Source: Prescottella agglutinans
GTDB taxonomy: Bacteria; Actinomycetota; Actinomycetes; Mycobacteriales; Mycobacteriaceae
Reading direction: 5' to 3'
Assembly: GCF_004011865.1 (NCBI RefSeq)
Contig: NZ_RKLP01000003.1
Location: forward strand, 62,001-126,000
Length of the DNA stretch: 64,000 bases
Numbering within the stretch: position 1 is the stretch's first letter; each line of letters opens with the position of its first letter. This document shows, one piece after another, positions 8,163-16,586 of the stretch. The notes beneath the pieces are model-generated. The model searched no databases and had not been told where the DNA came from. It was given only the letters and a program-made list of their open reading frames with translations. The position numbers and the translations under genes are program-made.

Positions 8163-9536
8163 TCAGAAGGCGGTGAGGTAGCTGTCCACCTCCCACGGCG
8201 TGACCGTGTTGTGCCATTCGAAGAACTCGTCGCGCTTGAGGGCGGTGAAGTAGTCGGCGACGCCCGGTCCGGCGGCGTCGAGGGCGCCGGTGACGACGGC
8301 GTCCCGCGCGAGCGCGTCCATCGCGTGCAACAGGGTCATCGGCAGGTCGTCCGGGCAGATGCCGCCGCCGGGCTCGCCGGGGTCGGTGCCGCGGCGGATG
8401 CCGTCCAGTCCGGCCGCGATCGTGACGGCCGACGCCAGGTACGGGTTGGCGGAGCCGTCGCCGCCGCGCAGTTCGACGCGGTTGGCGTCCGGCACCCGCA
8501 GGTAGTGGGTGCGGTCGTTGCCGCCGTAGGTGGGCCGCCGCGGCGACCACGTCGCGCCGCTGCTCGTCGAGATCGCCCCGGTTCGCTTGTAGGAGTTGAC
8601 CGTCGGGGCGAGCACGCCCTGCAGCCCGCCGGCGTGCTCGAGGATGCCGCCGATGAACGCGTACGCGGTGGGCGAGAGGCCCAGGCCGCGCGGGTCGGCG
8701 CGGTCGGGGAACACCGGGGAACCGCCGCGCCACAGCGACAGGTGCATGTGCATGCCGCTGCCGGTCCGGTCGGCGAACGGCTTGGGCATGAACGTCGCGG
8801 TCATGCCGCGCTGTTCGGCGAGCACCGAGATGAGGTAGCGCAGCGTGACGACGCGGTCGGCGGTGGTGAGGGCGTCGGCGTACTGGAAGTTCTGTTCGAA
8901 CTGGCCGTTGCCGTCCTCGTGGTCGTTGGCGTAGTTGCCCCAGCCCAGTCGGTTCATCGCCGCCGAGATCGCGGTGAGGTGCTCGTACATGCGGGTGACG
9001 TCGCGGGCGTCGTAGCAGGGGCGACGGGAGGTGTCGAGGATGTCGGCGGTGCGCAGGCCGCCGCGCTCGTCGCGGTCCACGAGGAAGTACTCGATCTCGG
9101 TGCCGACGTTGACCTCGAGTCCGAGGTCGGCGGCCTGCGCGAGCACCTTCTTCAGGATCACGCGGGGCGCGAACGGCCACGGCGTGCCCTGCACGTGCGG
9201 GTCGCAGTGGACCAGCGCGAGGCCTGGGCGCACGAACGGGACGGGGGTGAAGGACGTGAGGTCGGGGACCGCGACCAGATCGGGGTCCCGTGGTTGCTGA
9301 CCCATCGCCCCGGCGGCGTAGCCGGCGAATCCGACGCCGTCGTGCTGGAGTTCGTCGGCCGCTTCGACCGGGACCAGCTTGGCGCACGGCTTCCCGGCCA
9401 GGTTGGTGAACACCGCGAGGATGAAGCGGGTGTCGGTGGCGCGGGCCAGCGCGGCGAGGTCGGACTGGTCGGGGTCGTCCGGCATTGCGGTGTCGGGCAG
9501 GCGCATCACGGTCAGATCGGCGGGGTCGAGCGCCAT
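8163..9536 (-). CDS. glnT: Type III glutamine synthetase / gamma-glutamylmethylamide synthetase-like ligase
   Basis: 457 residues. The start ATG follows GAGGAG; upstream in-frame sequence is rejected. The glutamine synthetase catalytic barrel is evident: beta-grasp N-terminus (~20-110), the metal-binding NVGTEIEYFLV (~150), HEDGNGQFEQNF, and GSGMHMHLSLW near 260 that binds ammonia/metal. It groups by eye with GlnT/GmaS, which ligate glutamate to ammonia or methylamine, not with dodecameric GlnA. It heads the operon with glxBCD. If the product is a gamma-glutamyl amide, the downstream subunits could convert it further, as in the N-methylglutamate pathway. Plain ammonium assimilation is the alternative. 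Confidence 0.83.
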   Translation of the reverse strand: MALDPADLTVMRLPDTAMPDDPDQSDLAALARATDTRFILAVFTNLAGKPCAKLVPVEAADELQHDGVGFAGYAAGAMGQQPRDPDLVAVPDLTSFTPVPFVRPGLALVHCDPHVQGTPWPFAPRVILKKVLAQAADLGLEVNVGTEIEYFLVDRDERGGLRTADILDTSRRPCYDARDVTRMYEHLTAISAAMNRLGWGNYANDHEDGNGQFEQNFQYADALTTADRVVTLRYLISVLAEQRGMTATFMPKPFADRTGSGMHMHLSLWRGGSPVFPDRADPRGLGLSPTAYAFIGGILEHAGGLQGVLAPTVNSYKRTGAISTSSGATWSPRRPTYGGNDRTHYLRVPDANRVELRGGDGSANPYLASAVTIAAGLDGIRRGTDPGEPGGGICPDDLPMTLLHAMDALARDAVVTGALDAAGPGVADYFTALKRDEFFEWHNTVTPWEVDSYLTAF

Positions 9537-9563
9537 GTGGACTCCTCGGGATTCGACGACGAA

Positions 9564-9580
9564 TGTTTCATCACATGAAT
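9564..9580. promoter_or_regulatory. Inverted repeat TTCAT-N3-ATGAA upstream of glnT
   Basis: TGTTTCATCACATGAAT contains the perfect inverted repeat TTCAT-CAC-ATGAA, 28 bp before the glutamine synthetase start. It resembles the element at 1019-1035. Probable repressor operator; the XRE-cupin protein is the local candidate. Confidence 0.4.
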
Positions 9581-9610
9581 CGATGTCGATCACTAGGAAA
9601 CACTGGGCGC

Positions 9611-9626
9611 GTGACGGTCGCGTTAC
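9611..9626 (-). promoter_or_regulatory. GlnR-like box upstream of glnT
   Basis: On the minus strand this reads GTAAC-N6-GTCAC, two AC pentamers 11 bp apart, centred about 80 bp before the glutamine synthetase start. This is the spacing of actinobacterial GlnR sites, and orthologous GSIII operons are nitrogen-limitation-induced in mycobacteria. Confidence 0.45.
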
Positions 9627-9716
9627 GGACCGGTGAGGATGCCGTGACGGCTGACGGGGTCCCTCCGTGCGCTGGAAGGGAACGTTCAGCCGGGGGTGGC
9701 GGCTACGATCGGCCGC

Positions 9717-10328
9717 ATGGCCATCCTGTATGCCGCAGAACTGTCGCCGTCCAAGCCGGAACTGATCGCCACCTGGATGCCGGCGGCGCCCTACTACCGA
9801 GGCGGGTCGCCCACGCTGACGCCGGTCGGGGCGTACCGGTTCGACGATCCCGCCGGCGAGGTCGGCATCGAGACGCACCTGATGCGCGACGCCGACGGCA
9901 CGACCTACCAGGTGCCCCTGACCTACCGGTCGACGCCGCTCGCCGGCGCGCGGCTGGCCGGCGAGATGGAGCATTCGGTTCTCGGGCACCGCTACGTCTA
10001 CGACGCGACGACCGACCCCGTCTACGTGCAGCAGTTGCTCGCGGCGATCTTCGGGGGCGGCCGTGAGGCCGAGCAGTACGTCCACGTCGACGGGGCCGAG
10101 CCGCGGCTGATCGACAACACCGCCTACGCATCGGGCAGCGGTGTGACCGGAGCCGAGACTCCCACCGTCGCCGGGGTCAGCATCAGGGCGGACGGCACCG
10201 ACACCGTGATCAGCGCGGGTGGCGTCACCGTCGTGGTGCACCACCGCCCGGTCGACGTCGAGCCGGACGGACCGGTCCTGCAAGGTGAATGGGATGGCGG
10301 CCGAGGAGTTTTCGCGTCGATGCGCTGA
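9717..10328 (+). CDS. CG0192-family protein (maltokinase N-cap-like domain)
   Basis: 203 residues starting at MAILYAAEL; the frame is open further upstream but this ATG fits best. The sequence has the pattern of the actinobacterial CG0192 group, a small protein that resembles the N-terminal cap of maltokinase: an early 'SKPELIATWMP' stretch, a central TYQVPLTYRSTPL strand and GEMEHSVLGHRYVYDATTDPVY. No catalytic motif or membrane segment is visible. It is divergent from glnT and convergent with the mycothiol dehydrogenase unit, from which a long hairpin separates it. Function unknown. Confidence 0.7.
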   Translation: MAILYAAELSPSKPELIATWMPAAPYYRGGSPTLTPVGAYRFDDPAGEVGIETHLMRDADGTTYQVPLTYRSTPLAGARLAGEMEHSVLGHRYVYDATTDPVYVQQLLAAIFGGGREAEQYVHVDGAEPRLIDNTAYASGSGVTGAETPTVAGVSIRADGTDTVISAGGVTVVVHHRPVDVEPDGPVLQGEWDGGRGVFASMR

Positions 10329-10334
10329 CCGGGC

Positions 10335-10385
10335 AGCCGAATGTCACATACGTTCGGTCCAACTGAACGTATGTGACATTCGGCT
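10335..10385. terminator. Very long perfect hairpin between convergent genes
   Basis: Arms 10335-10355 and 10365-10385 (21 bp) pair exactly; two more inner pairs leave a loop of about 5 nt. The stem is only moderately GC-rich, unlike the other hairpins here, and lacks a T-run. Location between convergent genes suggests bidirectional termination. Confidence 0.7.
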
Positions 10386-10398
10386 TCGGCAAGGGGTG

Positions 10399-11031
10399 TC
10401 AGTTACCCCGCGCGATCCATTCCTCGAGGTGCGGCGACTCGGTGCCGAGGGTGGTGCCGTTGCCGTGCCCGGTGTGCACGCGGGTCTCGGCCGGCAGCGC
10501 GAACAGCTTGTCGCGGATCGACCCGATGATGGTCGGGAAGTCCGAGAACGAGCGCCCGGTGGCGCCCGGTCCACCGGAGAACAGGGTGTCGCCGGAGAAC
10601 AGCTCACCGGCCTCGGGCAGGTACAGGCACGTCGAGCCGGGGGAGTGGCCCGGGGTGTGGATGGCCTGGATGTCGGTGCCCGCCACCGAGATCCGCTGGC
10701 CGTCCTCGAGCGCCAGGTGGCGGACGCCCGGGTGGGTCATCTCCCACAGCACGTCGTCGGCCGGATTCAGGTAGATCGGGGCGTCCAGCTTCTCGGACAG
10801 TTCCGGCGCGACGGTGACGTGGTCGTTGTGCCCGTGCGTGCACACGATGCCGACCACCTTGCGGCCGCCGACGGCGTCGATGATCGGCTGCGCGGTGTGT
10901 GCGGCGTCGATCACCAGCACCTCGTCGTCGTCACCGACCAGCCAGATGTTGTTGTCGACGTCCCAGGTGCCGCCGTCGAGTTCGAACGTGCCCGACGTGA
11001 CGACCCGGTCGACCCTCAACGCGCCGCTCAC
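10399..11031 (-). CDS. MBL-fold metallo-hydrolase coupled to mycothiol formaldehyde oxidation
   Basis: 210 residues with GTG start. The metallo-beta-lactamase zinc motif CTHGHNDH (THxHxDH) lies at ~60-67, with later ligands in [14 protein letters not shown] and HTGHG, the glyoxalase II-like set. The start overlaps the stop of the mycothiol dehydrogenase by four bases (GTGA), so the two are translated together. The same pair occurs in M. tuberculosis (Rv2259-Rv2260). A reasonable role is hydrolysis of the mycothiol thioester S-formylmycothiol left by the dehydrogenase; this is inferred from context. Confidence 0.88.
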   Translation of the reverse strand: MSGALRVDRVVTSGTFELDGGTWDVDNNIWLVGDDDEVLVIDAAHTAQPIIDAVGGRKVVGIVCTHGHNDHVTVAPELSEKLDAPIYLNPADDVLWEMTHPGVRHLALEDGQRISVAGTDIQAIHTPGHSPGSTCLYLPEAGELFSGDTLFSGGPGATGRSFSDFPTIIGSIRDKLFALPAETRVHTGHGNGTTLGTESPHLEEWIARGN

Positions 11032-12116
11032 AGCACCACCACTGAGCGCAGCACCTCGCCGCGGTGCATGGTCTCGAACGCCTGCTCGACGTCCTCGAGC
11101 TTGATCCGCTCGGTCACGAACTTCTCCAGCGGCAGACGGCCCTGCTGGTACAGGTCGACGAGCATCGGGAAGTCGCGCTCGGGCAGGCAGTCGCCGTACC
11201 ACGACGACTTGAGCGAGCCGCCGCGCGAGAAGAAGTCGACCAGCGGCATCTCGAGCGTCATGTCCGGGGTGGGGACGCCGACGAGGACGACGGTCCCGGC
11301 GAGGTCGCGGGCGTAGAACGCCTGCTTCCAGGTCTCGGGGCGGCCCACCGCGTCGACCACGACATCGGTGCCGAAACCGTCGGTGAGTTCCTGGATCGCC
11401 TCGACGACGTCGTCGACCTTCGACGCGTCGATGGTGTGGGTGGCGCCCAGTTCGACGGCCCACTCGAGCTTCTTGGGGTCCCGGTCGATCGCGATGATCT
11501 TGTTGGCGCCGGCCAGGCGCGAGCCCATGATGGCGGCGTCGCCGACGCCACCGCAGCCGATGACGGCGACGGAGTCGCCGCGGCCGACGTTGCCGGTGTT
11601 CATGGCGGCACCCATGCCGGCCATGACGCCGCAGCCGAGCAGGCCGACGACGGCCGGATCGGCGGTGGGGTCGACCTTGGTGCACTGTCCGGCGGCGACC
11701 AGGGTCTTGTCGGCGAACGCGCCGATGCCCAGGGCCGGGGTCAGTTCGGTGCCGTCCTCGAGGGTCATCTTCTGCTTCGCGTTGTGCGTGTCGAAACAGT
11801 ACTGCGGGCGACCGCGCTTGCAGGCGCGACACTTTCCGCACACCGCACGCCAGTTGAGGACCACGAAGTCGCCGACCTCGACGGTGTCGACGCCCTCGCC
11901 GACGGCCTCGACGATGCCCGCCGCCTCGTGGCCCAGGAGGAAGGGGAACTCGTCGTTGATGCCGCCGTCCCGGTAGGTCAGGTCGGTGTGGCAGACGCCG
12001 CAGGCCGCGATCGCGACGACGGCCTCGCCCGGCCCGGGATCGGGGATGTTGATGGTGACCAGTTCGACGGGGGCGTCCTTCGAGCGGGCGATGACGCCCC
12101 GTACCTGCTGCGGCAT
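11028..12116 (-). CDS. mscR: S-(hydroxymethyl)mycothiol dehydrogenase
   Basis: 362 residues of the zinc medium-chain alcohol dehydrogenase family. The catalytic zinc site is visible as CGVCHTD (~37-43) and [15 protein letters not shown] (~62-76); the structural zinc uses the cysteine cluster [15 protein letters not shown]; the NAD fold has [10 protein letters not shown]. The start MPQQVRG follows GGAGA. The enzyme oxidises the formaldehyde-mycothiol adduct with NAD+ (EC 1.1.1.306) and in mycobacteria also reduces S-nitrosomycothiol. Mycothiol is the actinobacterial thiol, which agrees with the host. The metallo-hydrolase overlaps it downstream. Confidence 0.93.
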   Translation of the reverse strand: MPQQVRGVIARSKDAPVELVTINIPDPGPGEAVVAIAACGVCHTDLTYRDGGINDEFPFLLGHEAAGIVEAVGEGVDTVEVGDFVVLNWRAVCGKCRACKRGRPQYCFDTHNAKQKMTLEDGTELTPALGIGAFADKTLVAAGQCTKVDPTADPAVVGLLGCGVMAGMGAAMNTGNVGRGDSVAVIGCGGVGDAAIMGSRLAGANKIIAIDRDPKKLEWAVELGATHTIDASKVDDVVEAIQELTDGFGTDVVVDAVGRPETWKQAFYARDLAGTVVLVGVPTPDMTLEMPLVDFFSRGGSLKSSWYGDCLPERDFPMLVDLYQQGRLPLEKFVTERIKLEDVEQAFETMHRGEVLRSVVVL

Positions 12117-12249
12117 GGTTTCTCCACTCCATTCGGTCGACGTGAACGCGCGGGCGCACACATGGTGGGGTGCGCATCCGACTACGAGGCTAGTCACCGC
12201 CGGCCCGTCCGGGGACTGGTCGACCGACGAGGTGCACCTGGTCGAACGG

Positions 12250-13524
12250 TCAGGGAGTCGGGCGGATTCCGGCCTCGCTGCCCAGCGCCGCGGCCTCCGC
12301 GCGAGTTGCGACGTCCAGCTTGCGCAGCACCCCCGCGACGTGGAACTTCACGGTGCTCTCGCTGACCCCGAGTCGTTCGGCGATCGCCCGGTTGCGCCGG
12401 CCTGCGACCAGGTGCCCGAGCACCTCGAGCTCGCGCGGAGCGAGGTCGGTGAGCGCGTGATGTGCCGGTGGTGCCGAGGCCGGCGTGTGGAGGGGGAGCG
12501 TCGCGACGACGCGCGAACCCCAGCCTGACGTCGACTCCATCGTCAGCGTGCCGTCGAGGGTCTCGACCCGCGGCCGCAGTTGGCGTTCGAGGTCGGCGAC
12601 GTCGGACAGCCCGCGTCCGTCGTCCCGGATGTCCACCATCAGTTCGGACTCCGAGCACGTCCACGCGACGCGGATCCGCGCGAGATCGGCCTGCGCGGAC
12701 AGCGCGAGGACGGCGCCCCGCACCACCGCGCGTGCCCCGTGCGCGACCTCGCCGGGCACGGCGCGTCCGTCGACGGCGGGCTCCACCAGGTCCAGTTCGA
12801 GATCGCGGTGCCGGAGCAGCCCGCGGAGCTCACCGCGCAGTCGCGCGAACGCGGTGACCACGGATTCCTCGGCGAACTCCCGGTGGATGTCGACGCCCGT
12901 GCGCAGTCCGATCAGCGCGGCCGACGCCGTCTCGCGGGCGGCCGAACGGGCGCGGGCGTCGTCGAGATCGCCGGAGCGCAGGGTCGCCAGCATGGTCTCC
13001 AGGGTCGTGGCGTGGACCTCGGTGAGTTCGGCGATGGTGCGTGCCCGCTCGGCCGACGCGGCCCGGGACTCCGCCAGGTAGGCCGGGCTCGCGCCCTGGA
13101 CCTGCAGCTGGATGCCGGTGGCGACGATCCCGAACATCGACCGGACGGGCTCGATCGCGAGCGTGCGCGACAGTGCGCCCGCCGGGACGATCACCAGCAG
13201 CGTGTCGGTGCGGTCGAGGATCGCGTACACGTCGCGCGTGCGGCCGGCGACCGTGGCGGGCCCACTGAAGATCTCGCCGTGATCGAGATCGGCTCGGAGA
13301 GAGTCCAATTCGGAGATCGTCACCCGGTCGACGATCTCCGGGTCGCCCGCGACCTTGCGGGGACGTCCGGTGCACTCGCGCGTGAAGATCACCAGCGCCG
13401 TGTGCGGGACGGCGTCGGCGAGCAGCGCCGAGAAGCGGCGGCCGATGTCGGACAGTCGCCCGACGAGGACGTCGCGCAGTCCGTCCAGTAGTACCTCGGG
13501 TCCCGCCTCGCTCACGAGGTTCAC
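12250..13524 (-). CDS. LuxR-type regulator with internal histidine-kinase-like ATPase domain
   Basis: 424 residues from a GTG at 13524. An upstream ATG at 13560 lies inside the terminator hairpin and is rejected; a TACCGAT stretch just upstream suggests a leaderless transcript. The N-terminal ~150 residues look like a GAF-type sensor. Residues ~165-215 are helical. An HATPase_c-like part follows, with the G-box [10 protein letters not shown] and [12 protein letters not shown]. The C-terminus (~355-424) is a LuxR HTH ([35 protein letters not shown]). There is no DHp-type histidine box, so it is not an ordinary two-component kinase. It lies 133 bp upstream of mscR on the same strand. The ligand is unknown. 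Confidence 0.75.
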   Translation of the reverse strand: MNLVSEAGPEVLLDGLRDVLVGRLSDIGRRFSALLADAVPHTALVIFTRECTGRPRKVAGDPEIVDRVTISELDSLRADLDHGEIFSGPATVAGRTRDVYAILDRTDTLLVIVPAGALSRTLAIEPVRSMFGIVATGIQLQVQGASPAYLAESRAASAERARTIAELTEVHATTLETMLATLRSGDLDDARARSAARETASAALIGLRTGVDIHREFAEESVVTAFARLRGELRGLLRHRDLELDLVEPAVDGRAVPGEVAHGARAVVRGAVLALSAQADLARIRVAWTCSESELMVDIRDDGRGLSDVADLERQLRPRVETLDGTLTMESTSGWGSRVVATLPLHTPASAPPAHHALTDLAPRELEVLGHLVAGRRNRAIAERLGVSESTVKFHVAGVLRKLDVATRAEAAALGSEAGIRPTP

Positions 13525-13540
13525 GATATCGGTACAGCGA

Positions 13541-13576
13541 AACGGCGGGTGGGCCACCATCGGCCCACCCGCCGTT
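13541..13576. terminator. 15-bp perfect hairpin after the Ig-like operon
   Basis: Arms 13541-13555 and 13562-13576 pair exactly around a 6-nt loop, 18 bp beyond the stop of the second Ig-like gene and just upstream of the LuxR gene. Confidence 0.8.
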
Positions 13577-13593
13577 ACCGCCGGCAGGGTCGG

Positions 13594-14763
13594 TCAGGAC
13601 CCGAAGGGCAGCTGCAGCGACCCGAGCGACGGCAGCTCCACCGAGCCGATCGCGCTGCCGGATCCGCCGCCCTCGACGGTCACCGTCGCGTCCGCCGACA
13701 GCGACGGTCGGAACGTGCCGTTGCCGATGTACCGTGCGGCGACCTTGTGCTCGCCGCCGCGGTCGAACGCGTACGTGAAGGTCGCGGTGCCGTCGACGAC
13801 GGGTGCCTCGCCGACCACGATGTTGTCGACCAGGAAGGCGACGTTGCCGCCGTTCGGCGCCGGAGCGACCGTCGCCGAAAGGCTCACCTGTTCGCCGGCC
13901 TTCGCGGTCTCCGGTGCGGTGACCTCGGTCGCGGTCACGTTGCCGGTCTGTTCGCCGACCGCGATGGTGGCGAGCGGTCCGCCGCCACGGTTGAGCGGCG
14001 CCGAATCCTCCTTGGCGTCCTTGGGCACGCACCGCGTGGGGGCCCACTGGTTGCCGCCGAACACGGCCAGGGCGAGGAAGGTGTTGTAGTTGCCCTCGTT
14101 CCCCAGATTCGCGGCGCCGCCGGACGTGCGCAGCTTCGGCGTGATCTCGCCGCCTGCACCCGCGGTCAGCGTCACGTCGATCGCGGGCAGCTGGAACCAG
14201 GTCGAGCCGTCGGCGCTGGGTGTGCCGTCCAGGTAGGCCTTCGTCTTCTCGGCGACGATGCCGGCGACACTCTTCTTGTCGGCCTTCGGGCTGTTGCCGA
14301 TGACCTCGTTGTCACCGGACAGGCGAAGAATGGTGCCGTCCGGATCGGGGTCGCCGTTCTCGTTGACCAGCAGCACGTTCGCGGGGGTCCCGGAGATGCC
14401 GATGCCGCTGCCCTGGACCACCTTGGCGTCGACGAACTGGGCGTTCTCCGGCAGCTGGTAGTCGAGCTTCATGCGGGACACGTTGGTGGTGGTGGCACCG
14501 GTGTCCTTGTCCGGGTATGCCGACGGCGCCGGCTGGACGCGGTAGGTGAACGTCTCACCCGGCTCGACCCGCCCGGGGGCGTCGACGGTGAACGCGTGCT
14601 GGGCGGCCTTGTCGACGGTGAGGAGCGCCGCCGCTCGGCACTGCGCGGCGAACGGTGTCGTGGTGGTCGCTGCCGAGGCAGGAGCCCCCGACAGTACGAC
14701 GCCGGCCGCGATGGCGGTGGCGCACACGGGCGTCAGATAGCGCCTGACGGACCTGTCAGTCAT
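13594..14763 (-). CDS. Exported Ig-like domain protein, 389 aa
   Basis: A signal peptide spans residues 1-31 (RR near the start, hydrophobic core, ASA/A cleavage). Residues ~40-270 form a beta-rich domain of no family I can name, with only two cysteines (C42 and one in TRCVPKD) that may pair. Residues ~275-370 are one Ig-like repeat (Big_3-type: VSLSATVAPAPNGGNVAFLV ... ATFTYAFDRGGEHKVAARY). The protein ends LPSLGSLQLPFGS, nearly the same tail as the gene upstream. There is no LPxTG or C-terminal membrane helix. It lies 41 bp downstream of the sister gene with a strong AAGGAAGG ribosome-binding site. Probably a cell-envelope or secreted protein. Confidence 0.78.
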   Translation of the reverse strand: MTDRSVRRYLTPVCATAIAAGVVLSGAPASAATTTTPFAAQCRAAALLTVDKAAQHAFTVDAPGRVEPGETFTYRVQPAPSAYPDKDTGATTTNVSRMKLDYQLPENAQFVDAKVVQGSGIGISGTPANVLLVNENGDPDPDGTILRLSGDNEVIGNSPKADKKSVAGIVAEKTKAYLDGTPSADGSTWFQLPAIDVTLTAGAGGEITPKLRTSGGAANLGNEGNYNTFLALAVFGGNQWAPTRCVPKDAKEDSAPLNRGGGPLATIAVGEQTGNVTATEVTAPETAKAGEQVSLSATVAPAPNGGNVAFLVDNIVVGEAPVVDGTATFTYAFDRGGEHKVAARYIGNGTFRPSLSADATVTVEGGGSGSAIGSVELPSLGSLQLPFGS

Positions 14764-14804
14764 GGTGCCTTCCTTGGTGTTCGAAGTTCGTGGGGGCGGT
14801 CCGG

Positions 14805-16220
14805 TCAGGATCCGAAGGGCAGTTCGAGCGATCCGAACGACGGCAGCTGCAGCGAGCCGTTGCCGCCGTCGCCACCGGCGCCGACGACGTTCACCGTCAC
14901 CGGTGCCGACGTGGACTGGTTGGCGGCGATGTGGCCGCTGTAGCGCGCGGTCACCTGGAACGTCCCGGCCTTCGCGAAGGAGTGGCCGATCGCGGCGAAG
15001 CCGTTGACCACAGGTACGGGGTCGCCGACAGGGGTTTCTCCGACGTAGAACTGGACGGTGCCGCCGTAGGGCGCCGGGGCGACGGTCGCTGTGAGCGTCA
15101 CGGGCACACCGGGGATCGTGGCTGCGGGTGCGGCCACCGTGGTGGTGGTGTCGCCGGGCTGTGCGGCCGAAATGCTCAGCGGTGCCGGTGCGGACGTCGA
15201 GGAGACGAACCCGGCCCCGGTGAACACCGCAGTGATGGTGTGATCACCCGCCTCGGGGAAGATGTGCGCGATCGAGGCAATGCCGTCGACGACCGGTGCC
15301 GGCTCGCCCAGCGGGGCCGCGCCGGAGAGGAACTGGACCGTACCGGCGGCCGGCAGCTGTGCCGTGACGGTGGCGCTGAGCGTGACGGGCTGTCCTGCCT
15401 TGCCGTTGTTGGGAGCGAGCAGCGTGATGCCGGTGGCGAGGTCCTTGTGCTGGACCTCGAGCGGCGTGACCGCGGAGGTGGACGGGGCGAAGCCGGTGTT
15501 CCCCGAGAACTCGGCCGTGATCGTCCGGGTGCCGGCGCGCAGGAAGGTTGCCTTGATGCTGGCGGTGCCGTCGGTCAGGATCGAGGTGGCGGTGCCGAGC
15601 AGTTCCCCGTTGTCGTAGAAGTTGACCTTGCCGTTGGTGCGGATCGGGAGGACGCCACCGGCCTCCAGGGACACCTTGGCCTTGAGGGTGGTCTGGACGC
15701 CGGTCTCGACGACCGCGTCGCCGGGGAGGACCTCGACGACGGTGGCGACGTCGTGGTCGACGACCGAGATGCTGCCCTCGGTCTGGCTCGCGGCGGCCGG
15801 TTCGGTGACTCCGCTGATGGTGCCGCCGCCGAGGTACTGCACCGTGACGGTGTGCGGGCCGGCGGTCGTGAACGTGTGCTTGAGCGTGGCCAGGCCGGTG
15901 CTGCCGGCCTTGATCTGCGCTCCGACGGGGGCGCCGTCGACGAGGAACTGGACCATGCCGCCGTTGACGCCCTTGTTCGCGTCGATGCCGAAAGTCTGGG
16001 ACTTGAGGTCGATCTGGATGCCGGTCTTGATCTGGGTGGGCATCGTCAGTTCGACGCGGGTGGTGAACTCCGCCGGTGCGGGTTCGTCTGCGAGGAGGAC
16101 CGGCGAGCTGTTCGGGCTGCCCGGGGCCGGCTCCGCGGTGGCGGTACCGGTGAAGAACAGCATGCTGCCGGCAGTGGCGGCCGCGGTGGTGAGTGCGATC
16201 CGACGCCATCGGTTCGTCAT
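14805..16220 (-). CDS. Exported protein with four Ig-like repeats, 471 aa
   Basis: Signal peptide at 1-29 (MTNRWRRIAL, hydrophobic core, ATA/E). About four Ig-like repeats follow, each ~90-100 residues with the shared pattern G-x-V-x-F-[L/Y]-x-[D/G/N]-G ... [A/S]-x-[A/H]-x-F-x-x-A-G-x-[H/R/F] (around 65-155, 165-265, 270-360, 365-450). The C-terminus is LPSFGSLELPFGS, matching the downstream gene. Start ATG is preceded by AGGAG. Big_3-type repeats occur in surface adhesins and envelope proteins; no catalytic domain is seen. It is the first gene of a two-gene operon whose leader region holds an 18-bp palindrome. Confidence 0.78.
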   Translation of the reverse strand: MTNRWRRIALTTAAATAGSMLFFTGTATAEPAPGSPNSSPVLLADEPAPAEFTTRVELTMPTQIKTGIQIDLKSQTFGIDANKGVNGGMVQFLVDGAPVGAQIKAGSTGLATLKHTFTTAGPHTVTVQYLGGGTISGVTEPAAASQTEGSISVVDHDVATVVEVLPGDAVVETGVQTTLKAKVSLEAGGVLPIRTNGKVNFYDNGELLGTATSILTDGTASIKATFLRAGTRTITAEFSGNTGFAPSTSAVTPLEVQHKDLATGITLLAPNNGKAGQPVTLSATVTAQLPAAGTVQFLSGAAPLGEPAPVVDGIASIAHIFPEAGDHTITAVFTGAGFVSSTSAPAPLSISAAQPGDTTTTVAAPAATIPGVPVTLTATVAPAPYGGTVQFYVGETPVGDPVPVVNGFAAIGHSFAKAGTFQVTARYSGHIAANQSTSAPVTVNVVGAGGDGGNGSLQLPSFGSLELPFGS

Positions 16221-16586
16221 TGAGGGGACTCCTGGATTTCGGAATGTGATTCGTCGCCAATTCGGAGTGGAACGTGTTTCACCTAACACTCCTTCGGAAC
16301 CGGGCATAAGCGAAATTGACGCTTGATCGATCAAGCGCAAAGTTGGACGACCGTCCGGACTGTTTCTGTTCGAAATCTGCTGTGCGCGTGCGTCACTCGA
16401 GGAGGGCGTCTCGAATCGGTAAATTCCCCGGGAATCGGTTCCGAATTCGTCGGAATGGCGGTAGTGCCGCGGGAACCGGTTTCAATTCCGGGGAGAACGA
16501 CCGGATTGGTGTGTCGCGGCGCGGCGGCGCGGTGCGGCACGACGGCCCGCGCCCCTCCCCGCCGCGCGACCCTTCCGGGCCGGCTA
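16221..16586. other. Intergenic region upstream of the Ig-like operon
   Basis: A 366-bp stretch without a convincing gene; short frames on both strands lack ribosome-binding sites. It should hold the promoter of the Ig-like operon and contains the 18-bp palindrome at 16320-16337. No repeat or RNA structure beyond that was seen. Confidence 0.5.
16320..16337. promoter_or_regulatory. 18-bp perfect palindrome (candidate operator)
   Basis: CGCTTGATCGATCAAGCG is perfectly self-complementary, with no spacer. It lies 100 bp upstream of the Ig-like operon start. The form suits a dimeric regulator (TetR or GntR type); its owner is unknown. Confidence 0.4.

Noticed and set aside
13525-13560. ATG start at 13560 for the LuxR-type regulator
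   Set aside because: That ATG sits in the terminator hairpin 13541-13576 of the upstream operon; a GTG at 13524 is more likely.
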